A DNA stretch of 64,000 bases from an uncultured Gammaproteobacteria bacterium (GTDB lineage Bacteria; Pseudomonadota; Gammaproteobacteria; HK1): assembly GCA_958295465.1 (NCBI GenBank), contig OY282353.1, positions 4,207,001 to 4,271,000 of the forward strand, read 5' to 3'. Shown piece by piece: positions 1 to 9,570 of this stretch. How positions within the stretch are numbered: position 1 is the stretch's first letter; each line of letters starts with the position of its first letter. Position numbers and translations under genes: made by a program. Under the pieces are notes generated by a model. The model was not told where the DNA came from and ran no database searches. It was given only the letters and a program-made list of their open reading frames with translations.

Positions 1-673
1 CGGTGGTGATTTCCGACGCCGCGGCCCGGCTTCCAGTGTAGACGGCGAGCTTGCTTTCAAAATCTTCTCGAAAACCGGGGTCGTCGGCTCGCCGCCCCAT
101 GATTTCGAGAATGTCGCGGCCCGCAGCCTCTATTCGCGGATCGGTAAACACCGCCTCGGCCAAAGCATCGCGGGTCGCTTCACGGTAAGGGGGGTGTTCT
201 TCGCGATAAGGCAATTGCAGCAACTCGGTACGGATCAGCCAGTCGAGCTCGCGGGCGACGTCGGTCTTCAGGATGAATTTCTGTTCACACTTGTCCAGCC
301 TGCCGTCCCGGTCCCATCCGGCACGCCGCGCCGAACGGGAGCCCATCTGCAACATGAGCCGAGGAACCGCCAACACCACATTGGCCGGAGCGCGCGCCAA
401 ATCCCAACCGATCGCCCGCCGATGCAGGTCACACGCGCCGGGGAACGAAAAGTGATCATCGACGAAGGGGGCGATGCGTTCGTGTGCCGCCGCCAGGTAG
501 CGATCGATCGCGGCCTCGACGATTTCGCGAGCGAGAGGCTCGTCGAAGCCTTTCAACGATTCCATCGCGCCAGCGGACTCGGGCATGACGGCCACGAGGC
601 GATCGGCATCGAGCGAGGAGCAAGACCGCGCGCCACGATCACGACTCGCCGTCACCCGGACAGGTGATTCCAT
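1..673 (-). CDS. DUF6635-like protein, 3' end beyond the window
   Basis: An open frame of 224 codons runs off the left edge, so the C-terminus is missing. The ATG at 673 has a GGAGAG ribosome site about 9 bases upstream. The sequence around residues 45-105 (REIVEAAIDRYLAA, then FVDDHFSFPG, then RRAIGWDLARAP) resembles the uncharacterised DUF6635 family of membrane-associated bacterial proteins; this is from memory of the family pattern. No catalytic motif is visible. The same frame stays open upstream through an oxygenase remnant to 1201, so a longer chimeric product is possible, but the ribosome site favours 673. Function unknown. Confidence 0.55.
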   Translation of the reverse strand, partial: MESPVRVTASRDRGARSCSSLDADRLVAVMPESAGAMESLKGFDEPLAREIVEAAIDRYLAAAHERIAPFVDDHFSFPGACDLHRRAIGWDLARAPANVVLAVPRLMLQMGSRSARRAGWDRDGRLDKCEQKFILKTDVARELDWLIRTELLQLPYREEHPPYREATRDALAEAVFTDPRIEAAGRDILEIMGRRADDPGFREDFESKLAVYTGSRAAASEITT

Positions 674-1201
674 GGATTTGCTCTCCGTTCGTTGAGGGCT
701 TGGACTGGGACCGGGCCGATGCGGCGGCAAGCATATAGCGAACCTGGTGAAGGGTGAGTAGGACATGACGTTGGCGCGGGCCAGCGGGTCGTCCATCAGG
801 TACAGCCGCGGCTTGCGCAGGACCCGGGCCAGAAACCCGGCAAGCGGCGTCCACTCATAGATCCGGTGGACCGCGGCGCCGGTCATCCGGTCGTCGCAGA
901 GGGTCCGGTTCACGGTCTCGAAGCGGCGTAGCGCGGGGTGGTCCTCCGTGGCGCCCTCGCCGCGGTCCAGGAAATAGACGTTGTGCGAGCGGGCGTGCCG
1001 GAAGGAGGCGGTCTCCATCAGCGGCTTCAGATCGGCCACGCAGCGCGCGACGGCGGTCGGCCGCATCAGGCCCTCCAGGTTGAACAGGCGGTCACGGTCG
1101 AGCGCGGCGCGGCATTCCGCCACCAGCGCCCTGCCCCGCGGGCTCGCCGGCCTGTCCAGCGGATACCGGTCCAGGTCGAGGACGTCGCCGATGTCCTCCA
1201 T
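674..1201 (-). pseudogene. N-terminal fragment of a 2OG-Fe(II) oxygenase-like protein
   Basis: From the ATG at 1201 the frame reads like the N-terminal half of a non-haem iron 2-oxoglutarate oxygenase group (motifs LFNLEGLMRP, FETVNRTLCDD, YEWTPLAGFLA, DDPLARANVMSY). Homology stops right after NVMSY, before the His-x-Asp iron ligands, so no enzyme can be made. The frame continues without a stop through about 28 unrelated codons into the DUF6635-like gene at 673. The family assignment rests on remembered motif similarity and is moderate; the truncation is clear if the assignment holds. Confidence 0.4.
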
Positions 1202-1268
1202 CTCTCCCACCTCCCGCTGTCCCCTGCCTGTCGGCGGGTGTGAAAAGCTTTCGGACTCGACCGAAGCC

Positions 1269-1440
1269 GAGCCCGCCCCGCCACAGTCGCGCCACGAAGT
1301 CCTCGGCCGGCAGCACGTCGATGCCGTCCTCGGTGCGCCTTGGCCGCGGCTCCAGGCACACCGGCACGCGACGAGCGACCTCGGGGTGATCTTGCGCGAA
1401 GCTGCGCAGCCCTTTCAGATGGCGATTGGCGATACGCGCG
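1269..1440 (-). pseudogene. C-terminal tail of an AAA/DUF4143-type ATPase
   Basis: About 57 codons match the usual C-terminus of AAA ATPases with a DUF4143 domain (LKGLRSFAQDHPEV, then VCLEPRPRRTEDGI, VLPAEDFVARLW). No Walker motifs or N-terminal part are present upstream, where the ABC transporter operon begins. It is a leftover from a deletion or rearrangement next to the oxygenase remnant. Confidence 0.4.
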
Positions 1441-1614
1441 TCGGCCCTGGCCTCCCCGGCCGTTGGGCCAAGCGCGGTCCGAGGTCCCACGTTTCCGGCT
1501 GCCGGGTCTCCGCCGCCGAATTTCCGGCCGGCTCGGCTCTCGTGCAGTGGTTCGCCTGAGCCGTCGTCCGGGATCCCCGGTCCCACTCGGGAGTCGCGTT
1601 CGGAACAGCTCCGT

Positions 1615-2715
1615 TCACTCCCCCGGCAGGACGTGGACGTCCTCCGCCGGCCACGACGCCCACATCGTCGCGCCCACTTCGAGAGCCAGCGTATCGAGTT
1701 CGCGCTGCTGCTTCTGCGCCCGGAACGGGCTGCCGTCGGAGGCTTCGAAGTGCAGCGTCACCACCGAACCGATGAACTCCTCGCTGATGAGTGCGAGGCG
1801 CACTTCGTTGCCCGCTCCCGCGGGCTGCCCGCTCAGTGCGATCCGATCGGCGCCGACCACGAACGTGATCCCGCCGCCCGGAGTGCGCGCAACGTCGCCG
1901 GTGACCGTCGCCCGGAGCATGCCGAGCGCGGTCTCCGCCGTCACGACGCCTTCGCGGTAATCGGTGACGATGCCGGAGATGATGTTGTTGGCGCCGACGA
2001 ATTCCGCGACGAACCGGTTCGCGGGGCTGCGATAGACCTGCTGGGGCGTACCGATCTGCTCCACGACCCCGCGGCTCATGATGACCACGCGGTCCGCCAT
2101 CGCGAACGCCTCGGACTGGCTGTGCGTCACGTATACGAAGGTGATCCCGAGATCGCGCTGCAGGCGTGCGAGCACCGCCTGCATGCGCACGACGAGGTTC
2201 GCGTCGAGCGCGCTCATGGGCTCGTCGAGCAGCAGGATGCGGGGCTCGGTGACCAGTGCGCGGGCCAGCGCCACCCGCTGGCGCTGGCCGCCGGAGAGCT
2301 GGGCCACGTCGCGATCGGCGAGCTCCGCGATCTCCATGCGATCGAGCCAGGCCATCGCCTTCTCGCGCCGGGCCGGCGCAGGGATGCCGCGCATCCTGAG
2401 GCCGAACTCCACGTTCCGGCGCACGTCGAGAAACGGAAACAGGGCCAGCGTCTGCCACACCATGGGGGTGTCGCGCTCGGCCGGGCTCAGCTCGTTGACC
2501 CGGCGGCCCTCGATCCGGATCTCGCCCTCGCTCGGGCGCTCCAGGCCCGCGAGCATGCGTAGCGTGGTCGTCTTGCCGCAGCCGCTCGATCCCATGATCG
2601 CGACGAACTCGCCCTCGCCGATCGCGAGGTCCATGCGCTCCACCGCGACGGTGTCGCCGAAGCGCCTGGTCACGCCCTCGAAGACCACCAGCGGCTCATG
2701 TCCGGGCTCAGGCAC
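1615..2715 (-). CDS. ABC transporter ATP-binding protein, polyamine type (PotA-like)
   Basis: ATPase of a spermidine/putrescine-type importer. All ABC motifs are intact: Walker A GSSGCGKTT (42-50), Q-loop WQ (87-88), signature LSGGQ (140-144), Walker B LLLDEP (161-166) and the H-loop His198. The C-terminal 100 residues form the TOBE/MOP-like regulatory domain expected at 366 residues. It overlaps the upstream permease gene by 8 bases and is the last gene of a potD-potB-potC-potA operon. Substrate could be a polyamine, betaine or related amine. The puuA/puuD genes elsewhere in the window fit a polyamine, but this is inference. Confidence 0.9.
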   Translation of the reverse strand: MPEPGHEPLVVFEGVTRRFGDTVAVERMDLAIGEGEFVAIMGSSGCGKTTTLRMLAGLERPSEGEIRIEGRRVNELSPAERDTPMVWQTLALFPFLDVRRNVEFGLRMRGIPAPARREKAMAWLDRMEIAELADRDVAQLSGGQRQRVALARALVTEPRILLLDEPMSALDANLVVRMQAVLARLQRDLGITFVYVTHSQSEAFAMADRVVIMSRGVVEQIGTPQQVYRSPANRFVAEFVGANNIISGIVTDYREGVVTAETALGMLRATVTGDVARTPGGGITFVVGADRIALSGQPAGAGNEVRLALISEEFIGSVVTLHFEASDGSPFRAQKQQRELDTLALEVGATMWASWPAEDVHVLPGE

Positions 2716-3502
2716 GCCGGGGCGCCTTCGTCATGATGAGGATCTGGGCGACGACCACCAGGGTCATGGAGGTGATGAACACGATGCTCCCGATCGCGTT
2801 GATCTGCGGATCGACGTTGCCCTGGAGGATCTCGAGGATGATGACCGGCACCGTCTTGTTGAGCCCGGAGACGAACCAGGCGACGGCGAACTCGTCGAAC
2901 GAGACCGCGGCGGTGAGGCAGAGCGCCGCCACGATCGCGGGCGCGGTGAAGGGGAGGATCACCGCCCCCATCGCCTGCCATTCGCTCGCTCCCAGGTTCC
3001 ACGCCGCCGCCTCCAGGCTGGGGTCCATCTGCGCGAGCCGGAGCCGGATGACGGCCATCGCGAAGGGCGAGCAGAGGACGACGTGCGCCACGATGATCGA
3101 GTCGAGCCGGCCGGACATCCCGATGCGCGAGAGCAGCGCGAGCATCGCGAGCCCCATGATCACGAGCGGGATGGTGGGCGGCAGCAGCGCGAGCCCGAGA
3201 TATGCGCTCTTGCCGAAGAACCTGAAGCGGTAGTCGGTATACGCGGTGCAGAAGCCGATGAACGTCGCGATCACCGCGGTGCACGCCGACACGATCGCGC
3301 TGTTGGCGAACGCTTCCCATACGTCGGGGTCGTTGAAGATGGTCTCGTACCAGTGCAGCGTGAAGTGTCCGAGCGGAAGGGTCGGAAAGCGATCGGAGTT
3401 GAACGAGAACACGAAGCTCGCCGCGATGGGCGCGAACACGAATGCGAACACCACCACGACGTAGCCGCGGAGGAACCAGGCGGTGGCGCGCTCGGCGCTC
3501 AT
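2708..3502 (-). CDS. ABC transporter permease, PotC-like
   Basis: Inner-membrane permease of 264 residues with six predicted hydrophobic segments. The EAA loop (EAAAWNLGASEWQAMGAVILP, about 164-184) docks the ATPase. The ATG at 3502 overlaps the stop of the upstream permease by four bases (ATGA), the usual sign of translational coupling, and fixes the start even though the frame is open further upstream. Works as the second half of a heterodimeric permease with the PotB-like gene. Confidence 0.9.
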   Translation of the reverse strand: MSAERATAWFLRGYVVVVFAFVFAPIAASFVFSFNSDRFPTLPLGHFTLHWYETIFNDPDVWEAFANSAIVSACTAVIATFIGFCTAYTDYRFRFFGKSAYLGLALLPPTIPLVIMGLAMLALLSRIGMSGRLDSIIVAHVVLCSPFAMAVIRLRLAQMDPSLEAAAWNLGASEWQAMGAVILPFTAPAIVAALCLTAAVSFDEFAVAWFVSGLNKTVPVIILEILQGNVDPQINAIGSIVFITSMTLVVVAQILIMTKAPRRA

Positions 3503-4353
3503 GCGCGCCTGCGGTACGCGAGCGCGACCGCGGTGAAGGCCACGGCGAACAGGGTGGCGATCATCGTCACCGCGACCACCGCCGCGCGCGGCCACTGCTG
3601 GCCCGACTTCGTGGTGTCGACGATGAGGATGCTCAACGTCGGCGGCTTGCTGCCGCCGAGGTAGTAGGGGCTCACGAAGTCGCCGAAGGAGAGGATGAAG
3701 CAGAACGTCGCCGCGATGATCAGCCCCACCTTCGCCAGCGGAACGATCACCACGAACACCGCCTTCAGCCGGCCGCAGCCGAGGTTCCACGCCGCCTCGA
3801 CGAGATTGCGGTCCACGCTCGCCAGGCTGAAGAGCTGCAGGACCACCACCAGCGGAAGGCTGAGCGTGAGATAGCCGATCAGCGTCCCGAACCTGGTGTT
3901 GAGCATCGGCCAGGGACCGACCCCGACGGCCGAGAGCAATCCGTTGATGACTCCCGTATCGCCGAGAAAGATCTGCCACGAGTAGGCGCGCACGAGGTAG
4001 CTCGTGAAGAACGGGATGATGAGGAAGAACATCGCCCACCGACGCACCGCCGGCGAGGTCCTGAACGCCAGCGCGCAGGCGCAGGGGAAGGCGAGGATGC
4101 TGGTCACCGCGGTCGAGAGCAGCGCCATCGTGAAGGTGAAACCGAAGGCGTCCCAGAAATATCCGCGCGAGTACATCTTGACCCAGTTGACGGTGTCGAA
4201 CCCCGGCACCATCCGGTAGTTCCTGACCAGCCAGAACGTGAGCGCGAGGAGGAAGCACAGCGGAAAGACGAAGAACACGAGCTGCCACAGGACCATCGGC
4301 ATGGCCCAGGTGAGACCGTAGAACGAGACGGTTCTGACGCCTCTGGCCTGCAT
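3499..4353 (-). CDS. ABC transporter permease, PotB-like
   Basis: Permease of 284 residues with six hydrophobic segments and an EAA loop (EAAWNLGCGRLKAVFVVIVP). Pairs with the PotC-like subunit, to which it is coupled by an ATGA overlap. It is separated from the solute-binding gene by 345 bases that hold only a GC hairpin near the binding-protein stop, so the two membrane genes and the ATPase may be expressed at a lower level than the binding protein. Confidence 0.9.
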   Translation of the reverse strand: MQARGVRTVSFYGLTWAMPMVLWQLVFFVFPLCFLLALTFWLVRNYRMVPGFDTVNWVKMYSRGYFWDAFGFTFTMALLSTAVTSILAFPCACALAFRTSPAVRRWAMFFLIIPFFTSYLVRAYSWQIFLGDTGVINGLLSAVGVGPWPMLNTRFGTLIGYLTLSLPLVVVLQLFSLASVDRNLVEAAWNLGCGRLKAVFVVIVPLAKVGLIIAATFCFILSFGDFVSPYYLGGSKPPTLSILIVDTTKSGQQWPRAAVVAVTMIATLFAVAFTAVALAYRRRA

Positions 4354-4666
4354 TGCTCACCGATTCCCGTCTGCCGCCGCTCTCGGCACGACGCCGCCCG
4401 GCCCGGGGCAGCCGGAACCGGAAGCCGGTTCACGAACGCCTCCGCACCCTGTGTCGAAATTCGAGCGCCAAGGGTTCGAATTGCCCGCGGGCTCCGGCTC
4501 CGCCCTCTCCGGCGAATCCGCCCGCCGGCCCGGTGGTCTGCCGGTCCATTCCACTGCTTCCGGCCGGTCCGTGTCCCCGCTACGCCTGCCGGCGGGAAAT
4601 GCAGGCCGGCCTCGGTCCGGTTTCGGGAGATCCGCGAGGAGGGCACACATTCCCGATAGATCGGGA

Positions 4667-4687
4667 CGGGCGGCGGCAGGCCGCCCG
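4667..4687 (-). terminator. GC hairpin behind potD-like gene
   Basis: An 8-base perfect stem (CGGGCGGC / GCCGCCCG) with a 5-base loop begins 12 bases after the binding-protein stop. There is no U tract, so it is more likely a partial terminator or an mRNA 3'-end stabiliser that lets the binding protein be made in excess over the permease. Confidence 0.45.
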
Positions 4688-4698
4688 CCCGCGCCACG

Positions 4699-5850
4699 TC
4701 ATGCGTTCTTGTATTCGGACCAGAAGTCGTTCCAGTCCTCGAGGCTCTGCTGCCTGGGGATGTCGCGGAAGTGGATGTGTCCCTCCCGGCGGAGATCCAC
4801 GGCGTTCCTCTTGCCGGAGACCATGCCCTGGCGCTCGGCCTCCGCGGGGTTCGCCGCCTGCAGCGCCTTCCAGCCCGACCGATAGGGGAGGATGCCGGGG
4901 TATGCCGCCATCTGGGCGGAGCGCACCTGGCCCGGACCTGAGGTCATGTACTGGATGAACGTCTTCACGAGGTCCTGCTTCTTCGATCCCTTGCCGATCG
5001 AGAACGACTCCGTCCACTGGATGCCGCCCTGCTTCGGAACCACCGAATCGACCGGCGCTCCGTCCTTCTGCAGCACGCCGGTGATCCAGTCTCCAATCCC
5101 GCACATCGCGTGGATCTGGCCGTTCTTGAGCGACGAGAACGTGCCGCCGTAGTCGAAGAAACCGCCGACCTGGGGTTTCAGCGAGAGGGTCGTCTCCCGG
5201 AGCCGTTTCCACTGGCCGTCGCCGATGTCGAAGGGGCTCGGGTCGTTGTTCCCGTCGCGCAGGCTCAGGCAGCCGAGGTTCGGCAGATGCCAGTCGAAGT
5301 GACCGACCTTGCCCGCGAGCTTTTCCTCCCACAGCACGTTGTAGTCGCTCGCTTCCTCGTGGCTGACGATCGTGGTGTTGAACGACACCCCGAGATAGCC
5401 GAAGCGGACGATCACCGAGTAGAGCCTGCCGTCCTTCCAGTGCCCCGGGAAGTTCCGGTACTCGGGAAACAGATCGTCGAGGGGATAGTCGGCGGGGTTC
5501 ATCTCCTCGATGTAGCCGGCCGCGTCGAGCTGCTGCACGAACTCGGCGTCGGAGAGGATGACGTCGTACGTCCCCGGCGGCGACTGTGCGATGAGCGCCA
5601 GCATGTTGTCCCCGCCCGCGTAGTACTTGGGCTTGAACTTCACGTTGTGCATCTTCTCGAACTCGTCGACGACGTCCGGCTCGCCGTGGCCGTACCAGGC
5701 AAGCATGTTGATCTCGGTCGGGGCCGCGAACGCCTTGCGGCCGGTGAGTACGAGCGGCGCGGCGAGCACGCCGGCCACTGCACCGCCGGTCTTGAGAAAG
5801 TTCCGGCGGGAGGTCTGCTGGAGCGCCGTCCGGCGCCGTTTCTCGGTCAT
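4699..5850 (-). CDS. Periplasmic solute-binding protein, spermidine/putrescine type (PotD-like)
   Basis: Extracytoplasmic binding protein of 383 residues. The N-terminus has a twin-arginine signal (SRRNFLKTG, Arg15-Arg16) followed by a hydrophobic stretch and a likely cleavage after residue 42-43, so it is exported folded by Tat. The start at 5850 has a GAGGAGAGG ribosome site; the frame is open further upstream but without support. The body (MLAWYGHGEPDVVDEFEK, DVILSDAEFVQQL) is typical of PotD/PotF-type binding proteins. First gene of the importer operon. Ligand not determinable from sequence. Confidence 0.9.
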   Translation of the reverse strand: MTEKRRRTALQQTSRRNFLKTGGAVAGVLAAPLVLTGRKAFAAPTEINMLAWYGHGEPDVVDEFEKMHNVKFKPKYYAGGDNMLALIAQSPPGTYDVILSDAEFVQQLDAAGYIEEMNPADYPLDDLFPEYRNFPGHWKDGRLYSVIVRFGYLGVSFNTTIVSHEEASDYNVLWEEKLAGKVGHFDWHLPNLGCLSLRDGNNDPSPFDIGDGQWKRLRETTLSLKPQVGGFFDYGGTFSSLKNGQIHAMCGIGDWITGVLQKDGAPVDSVVPKQGGIQWTESFSIGKGSKKQDLVKTFIQYMTSGPGQVRSAQMAAYPGILPYRSGWKALQAANPAEAERQGMVSGKRNAVDLRREGHIHFRDIPRQQSLEDWNDFWSEYKNA

Positions 5851-6031
5851 TGGATCCTCTCCTCGTACGAATGGCGTGCTCTCATGAATTTTCCGGGGGC
5901 GGAGCCGCGGCAGCGAGCGGACCGGCCCGCTACGCGGGATCGCCGCGGCGATGGTAGCCTGCATTTCCCGCCAATTCACGGTTGCGGGCACAGGGCCGTG
6001 TCCGATGGATGTTCCGGGAGGGGGCGACGCC

Positions 6032-7393
6032 GTGAACCGATTCGAATTCCGAAAACGATTCAAGACGGTGGGACCCGCGGTGCTGCCGGTCATCCACGCA
6101 CGGGACCGCGGGCAGGTCGTTCGCAACGTGCGGGTCGCGGTGCGCGAGGGCGCGCACGGTGTTTTCCTCATCAACCACGATTTCGAGCTTGAGCGGCTGC
6201 TGCCCATCGTTCGCGAGGTGCGCGAGCGGTTCCCCTCGCTCTGGTTCGGTGTCAACTTCCTCGCCGTGACCGGGGCGCGGGCGTTCCCGGTGCTGGGGGA
6301 CCTCGAACGCTCGGGCTGCGTGGTCGATGCGTACTGGGCCGACGACGCCCGCATCGACGAGCGCGCGGACGTGCAACGCGAGGCTGTCGCGACCGCCGAG
6401 GCGCGCCGGGAGAGCGGCTGGAGCGGACTCTATCTCGGCGGCGTCGCCTTCAAGAAGCAGCGGGCGGTGGCGCCGGAGGACTTCGAGACCGCGGCGAGGA
6501 TCGCGGCCCGGCACATGGATGCGGCCACCACCTCGGGGGCCGCGACGGGACGATCGGCGGAGCGCTCCAAGATCGAGGCGTTCCGCGCGGGATGCGCGGA
6601 TCAGGCGCTCGCCGTCGCCTCCGGCGTCACGCCGGACAACGCCGGCTCGTACGCCGAGCTCGTGGACGCGGTCCTCGTCGCCACCGGCATCAACCGCCCG
6701 GGGAACTTCTACGACATCGAGCCGATGCGGCTGCGCCGGCTCCTGGCGGTATGCCGCGAGGCCGGCGCGGGAGAGCCGGAGCCGGGCCCCGACGCCGGCT
6801 GGTACCTGCCGCTCATGGCTCCGAACGTTCGAGGCGAGCGGTTCGCGTGGCTGGATCCGTCGTCGATCTACATCAACGCGAGCGCATTTCATGCACTGGT
6901 CGATGATCTGGCCGCGCCCTTCGACCCCTCGAAGATCGACGTGGTCGCCGGCTTCGACGCCATGGGGTTCGTGCTCGGAAGTGCGATCGCGACCCGTCTC
7001 GGCAAGGGGTTCCTGACCATTCGCAAGGCCGGGAAGATGCCGGTCGACACCGACTCGGTCGATTTCGTGAACTACTCCGGCCGCACCCAGCAGATGGAGA
7101 TGCGCAAGCCGGCGTTCGCGCCGGGGACCCGGGTGCTGCTCGTCGATCAGTGGGTGGAGACCGGCGGCACGATGGACGCCGGCATCCGGCTCGTCGAGCG
7201 TCAGGGGGGTGTGGTCGCAGGCGTCGCCGCCGTGTGTATCGAGGAGACCGGCGGGGGCGCCGTCTGCCGCGGCCGGTACCGGTGCTCGACCGCGGTGGTC
7301 CCGGGGACGGCGGAGCAGGAACAGTGCAACCGCAAGACGATGGACCACTTCGCGGACTTCGATCCCGCCTGCTGTTTTCCGGAAATCTCGTAG
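6032..7393 (+). CDS. BtpA-like TIM-barrel fused to a phosphoribosyltransferase
   Basis: Two-domain protein of 453 residues. Residues about 1-240 look like the BtpA/SgcQ TIM-barrel family (VLPVIHARDRGQVVRN, WFGVNFLAVTG). The C-terminal part is a type I phosphoribosyltransferase with the PRPP loop VLLVDQWVETGGTM near residues 367-380, ending in a Cys-rich tail. The GTG at 6032 is chosen because GGGAGGGG lies about 8 bases upstream; an ATG at 6005 lacks a ribosome site. It stands alone, divergent from the potD-like operon. It may couple nucleobase or nucleoside salvage to a second reaction; the substrate is unknown. Confidence 0.7.
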   Translation: MNRFEFRKRFKTVGPAVLPVIHARDRGQVVRNVRVAVREGAHGVFLINHDFELERLLPIVREVRERFPSLWFGVNFLAVTGARAFPVLGDLERSGCVVDAYWADDARIDERADVQREAVATAEARRESGWSGLYLGGVAFKKQRAVAPEDFETAARIAARHMDAATTSGAATGRSAERSKIEAFRAGCADQALAVASGVTPDNAGSYAELVDAVLVATGINRPGNFYDIEPMRLRRLLAVCREAGAGEPEPGPDAGWYLPLMAPNVRGERFAWLDPSSIYINASAFHALVDDLAAPFDPSKIDVVAGFDAMGFVLGSAIATRLGKGFLTIRKAGKMPVDTDSVDFVNYSGRTQQMEMRKPAFAPGTRVLLVDQWVETGGTMDAGIRLVERQGGVVAGVAAVCIEETGGGAVCRGRYRCSTAVVPGTAEQEQCNRKTMDHFADFDPACCFPEIS

Positions 7394-7434
7394 CGCCCTT
7401 GCGAACCGGCCAATCCGGGCTTCAGCGTGACGTG

Positions 7435-7692
7435 GCATGCCGTCGCCGGACGCTCGCAACGAGCCGTCCCGTGAGGGTGCCGAGCGAACGGTGGCCAACA
7501 CCGAAGACCGTCTCACCGCGGGTGACCGGGACCTCCGGCGAGCAACACGATATGGGGCGGTCGCCGCATGCCGTCGCCGGGCGCTCGCAACGAGCCGTCC
7601 CGTGAGGGTGCCGAGCGAACGGTGGCCAACACCGAAGACCGTCTCACCGCGGGTGGTCAGAACCTCCGGCGAGCAACACGATATGGGGCGGC
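7435..7692. repeat. Tandem direct repeat, two 131-bp units
   Basis: The unit starting GCATGCCGTCGCCGG is present twice, at 7435-7565 and 7566-7692, with only a few mismatches (near GTGACCGGG versus GTGGTCAGA). Neither strand shows a convincing gene. It fills the gap between two convergent genes. Confidence 0.85.
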
Positions 7693-7782
7693 AGTCGAAG
7701 GCGGCGAAGCAGGCAGCCAGGTGCCGGGGGACGAATGCCGCCGCCTCGCCGCATCGGGGAACGGATGCGGGGCGCGCATCGA

Positions 7783-8664
7783 TCACTCGTGCGGCCGCCG
7801 GCGCCTGAAATCGTCGGCGACCTCACGCATCGTGACAAAGCGCACCCCCGGCTTCGAGCGCATGTGCTCGAACAGCCGCTCGTGCATGGACAGCACCTGC
7901 GGCCGACCGGAGACGTCGGGGTGAATGGTCATGGGGAAGACCGCGTAGTCGTACTTGCGGTAGACCCAGTCGAACGCATCGCGCCACGTCTCCTCGACGA
8001 CTCTCGGGCTTTCGAACCCCTGGCTGTTCGGCACCGTCTTCATGAACATGAGCGGCACCATGTCGTCGAGATGCCAGCTCGCGGGGATTTCGACGAGATC
8101 CGTCTCCCGGCCCCGCACGAGCGGCTTCATCCAGTGCCCGGCGGGCTTCGAGTAGTCGATCTTCGTCCACGTGTCGCCGGTGCGGACGTAGTACGGGTGG
8201 AAGTCGTCGTGCATGAGGCTGTGGTCGTACTCGATGCCGCGGGCGAGCAGCAGCTCCGCCGTCACCGCGCTGAACTCCCACCACGGCGCGACGTAGCCCG
8301 CGGGCCGCTCACCGGTCAGCCTTTCGAGCAACTCGATGCAGCGATCGAGGACCGCCTCTTCCTGGTCCGGCGTCATCGCGATCGGATTCTCGTGGCTGTA
8401 GCCGTGCAGGCCGACCTCGTGGCCGGCCTCGACGATCGCGGCCGCCTGCTCGGGAAACGTTTCGACGGAGTGTCCCGGAACGAACCAGGTCACGGGGATG
8501 GCGAACTCGCGGAAGAGGTCCAGCAACCGCGGGACGCCGACCTCGCCGGCGAACAGTCCACGCGAGATGTCGAGCGGCGAGTCCTCTCCTCCGTAGGAGC
8601 CCAGCCAGCCCGCGACGGCATCGAAATCCACGCCGTAAGCACAGAGAATCTCTTTCTCGGCCAT
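7783..8664 (-). CDS. Polysaccharide deacetylase family protein (HpPgdA/PuuE-like)
   Basis: A NodB-fold metal-dependent deacetylase of 293 residues. The metal and catalytic motifs are visible: VDFD (Asp13, Asp15) and HGYSH (His87, His91), followed by YVAPWWEF. The pattern is that of the cytoplasmic HpPgdA/allantoinase PuuE branch rather than secreted chitin deacetylases, and no signal peptide is present. The start at 8664 has a GGGAGA ribosome site 8 bases upstream; a frame to 8721 has none. Substrate may be a small amide or N-acyl compound. Monocistronic. Confidence 0.8.
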   Translation of the reverse strand: MAEKEILCAYGVDFDAVAGWLGSYGGEDSPLDISRGLFAGEVGVPRLLDLFREFAIPVTWFVPGHSVETFPEQAAAIVEAGHEVGLHGYSHENPIAMTPDQEEAVLDRCIELLERLTGERPAGYVAPWWEFSAVTAELLLARGIEYDHSLMHDDFHPYYVRTGDTWTKIDYSKPAGHWMKPLVRGRETDLVEIPASWHLDDMVPLMFMKTVPNSQGFESPRVVEETWRDAFDWVYRKYDYAVFPMTIHPDVSGRPQVLSMHERLFEHMRSKPGVRFVTMREVADDFRRRRPHE

Positions 8665-8815
8665 GTGTCGTCTCCCGATCGGATGGACAGCATGCTCCCC
8701 CAGTTTCATGCGGGCGTCCATTTCTCAGCGTGATCCTGACCGCCATCCCCGGTCTCTTGATCTCGGTGGAGTGCGCCCTGACTCATCTTTACCACCCCAT
8801 CCCACAATTTCTCAT

Positions 8816-9228
8816 TGTGCGCAGGCCGAGCTGGTCCATCGTCCACAGGCCGGCGTGCTCCACGCCGACCGAGCGGGGGCGAATCAGCTCCAGGGAGTCG
8901 ACGTCGACGGGTTGGAAGTCGCGCCTCTGGCTCGCCGGCGAGGGTGCAGCGCCGATGCGCTTATCGGCGAGCAGCAGCGCGGTGATGCGTTGGGCGTGTG
9001 ATTCGAGCGCCGGGGGCCATCGGGTGGCAGTGGCCATTGACCGGTGAGGAGCTCGTCGATGCGCCGGCACAGCACCGGCCATTCGCTTGGTGCGACGTCG
9101 AAGTGTCGTCCCAGGTTGAGCAAGGTGCGTTGGCGCACCTTCGAGCCGATGCGCTCGGAGCGCACGAGGCGGAAGGTGAAGGACTCGCCGATGCTGCGGG
9201 TACGGGTGCGCCGGATGAACATGCACAC
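8816..9228 (-). pseudogene. Truncated, frameshifted IS1634-family transposase
   Basis: The N-terminus (MFIRRTRTRS, YRLVRSERIG-like, KVRQRTLLNLGRHFD) matches IS1634/IS4-group transposases. Homology switches frame near 9010-9040 (then HAQRITALLLADKRIG and SVGVEHAGLW) and stops near 8816, so only about the first 140 codons remain. No inverted repeats or catalytic DDE part remain. Confidence 0.7.
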
Positions 9229-9444
9229 ACGGTATCGGGGGGCGGGTCAGGCGCAAGACATCAAATACATTACATGGCACTACATCTGCTTCCTCGACGA
9301 CACATCAATCACCTACACGCGAAAATCGGCGAAATCGCGACGAATCCCCACCCAATCGCGGCTCGCAGTGGTAAAGATGGGCTAACTTGTTTTCCGATCT
9401 GGGAGTCTGCGCCGCAGAAAGATAGCCCGGCCCGGAACGATGCT

Positions 9445-9472
9445 GTAGGGGCGACGCATGCGTCGCCCCTAC
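9445..9472. repeat. 28-bp perfect palindrome (REP-like)
   Basis: GTAGGGGCGACGCA is followed directly by its exact reverse complement, giving a 14-bp stem with no loop. Palindromes of this type occur as dispersed repeats in many environmental genomes. It lies in a 580-bp gene-free stretch between the transposase remnant and the enolase-superfamily gene. Confidence 0.85.
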
Positions 9473-9570
9473 CGACGGTGATGTCCCCGTGTTTGGCGAC
9501 ACCGCGGTACGGCGCCAATCCAACGACCGACCAGTGCGGGCGCCGGTACTCCGACGCGTAAGGGGTAGCC

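Noticed and set aside
7435-7692. CRISPR-like repetition
   Set aside because: Units are 131 bp and directly adjacent, with no spacers and no cas genes.
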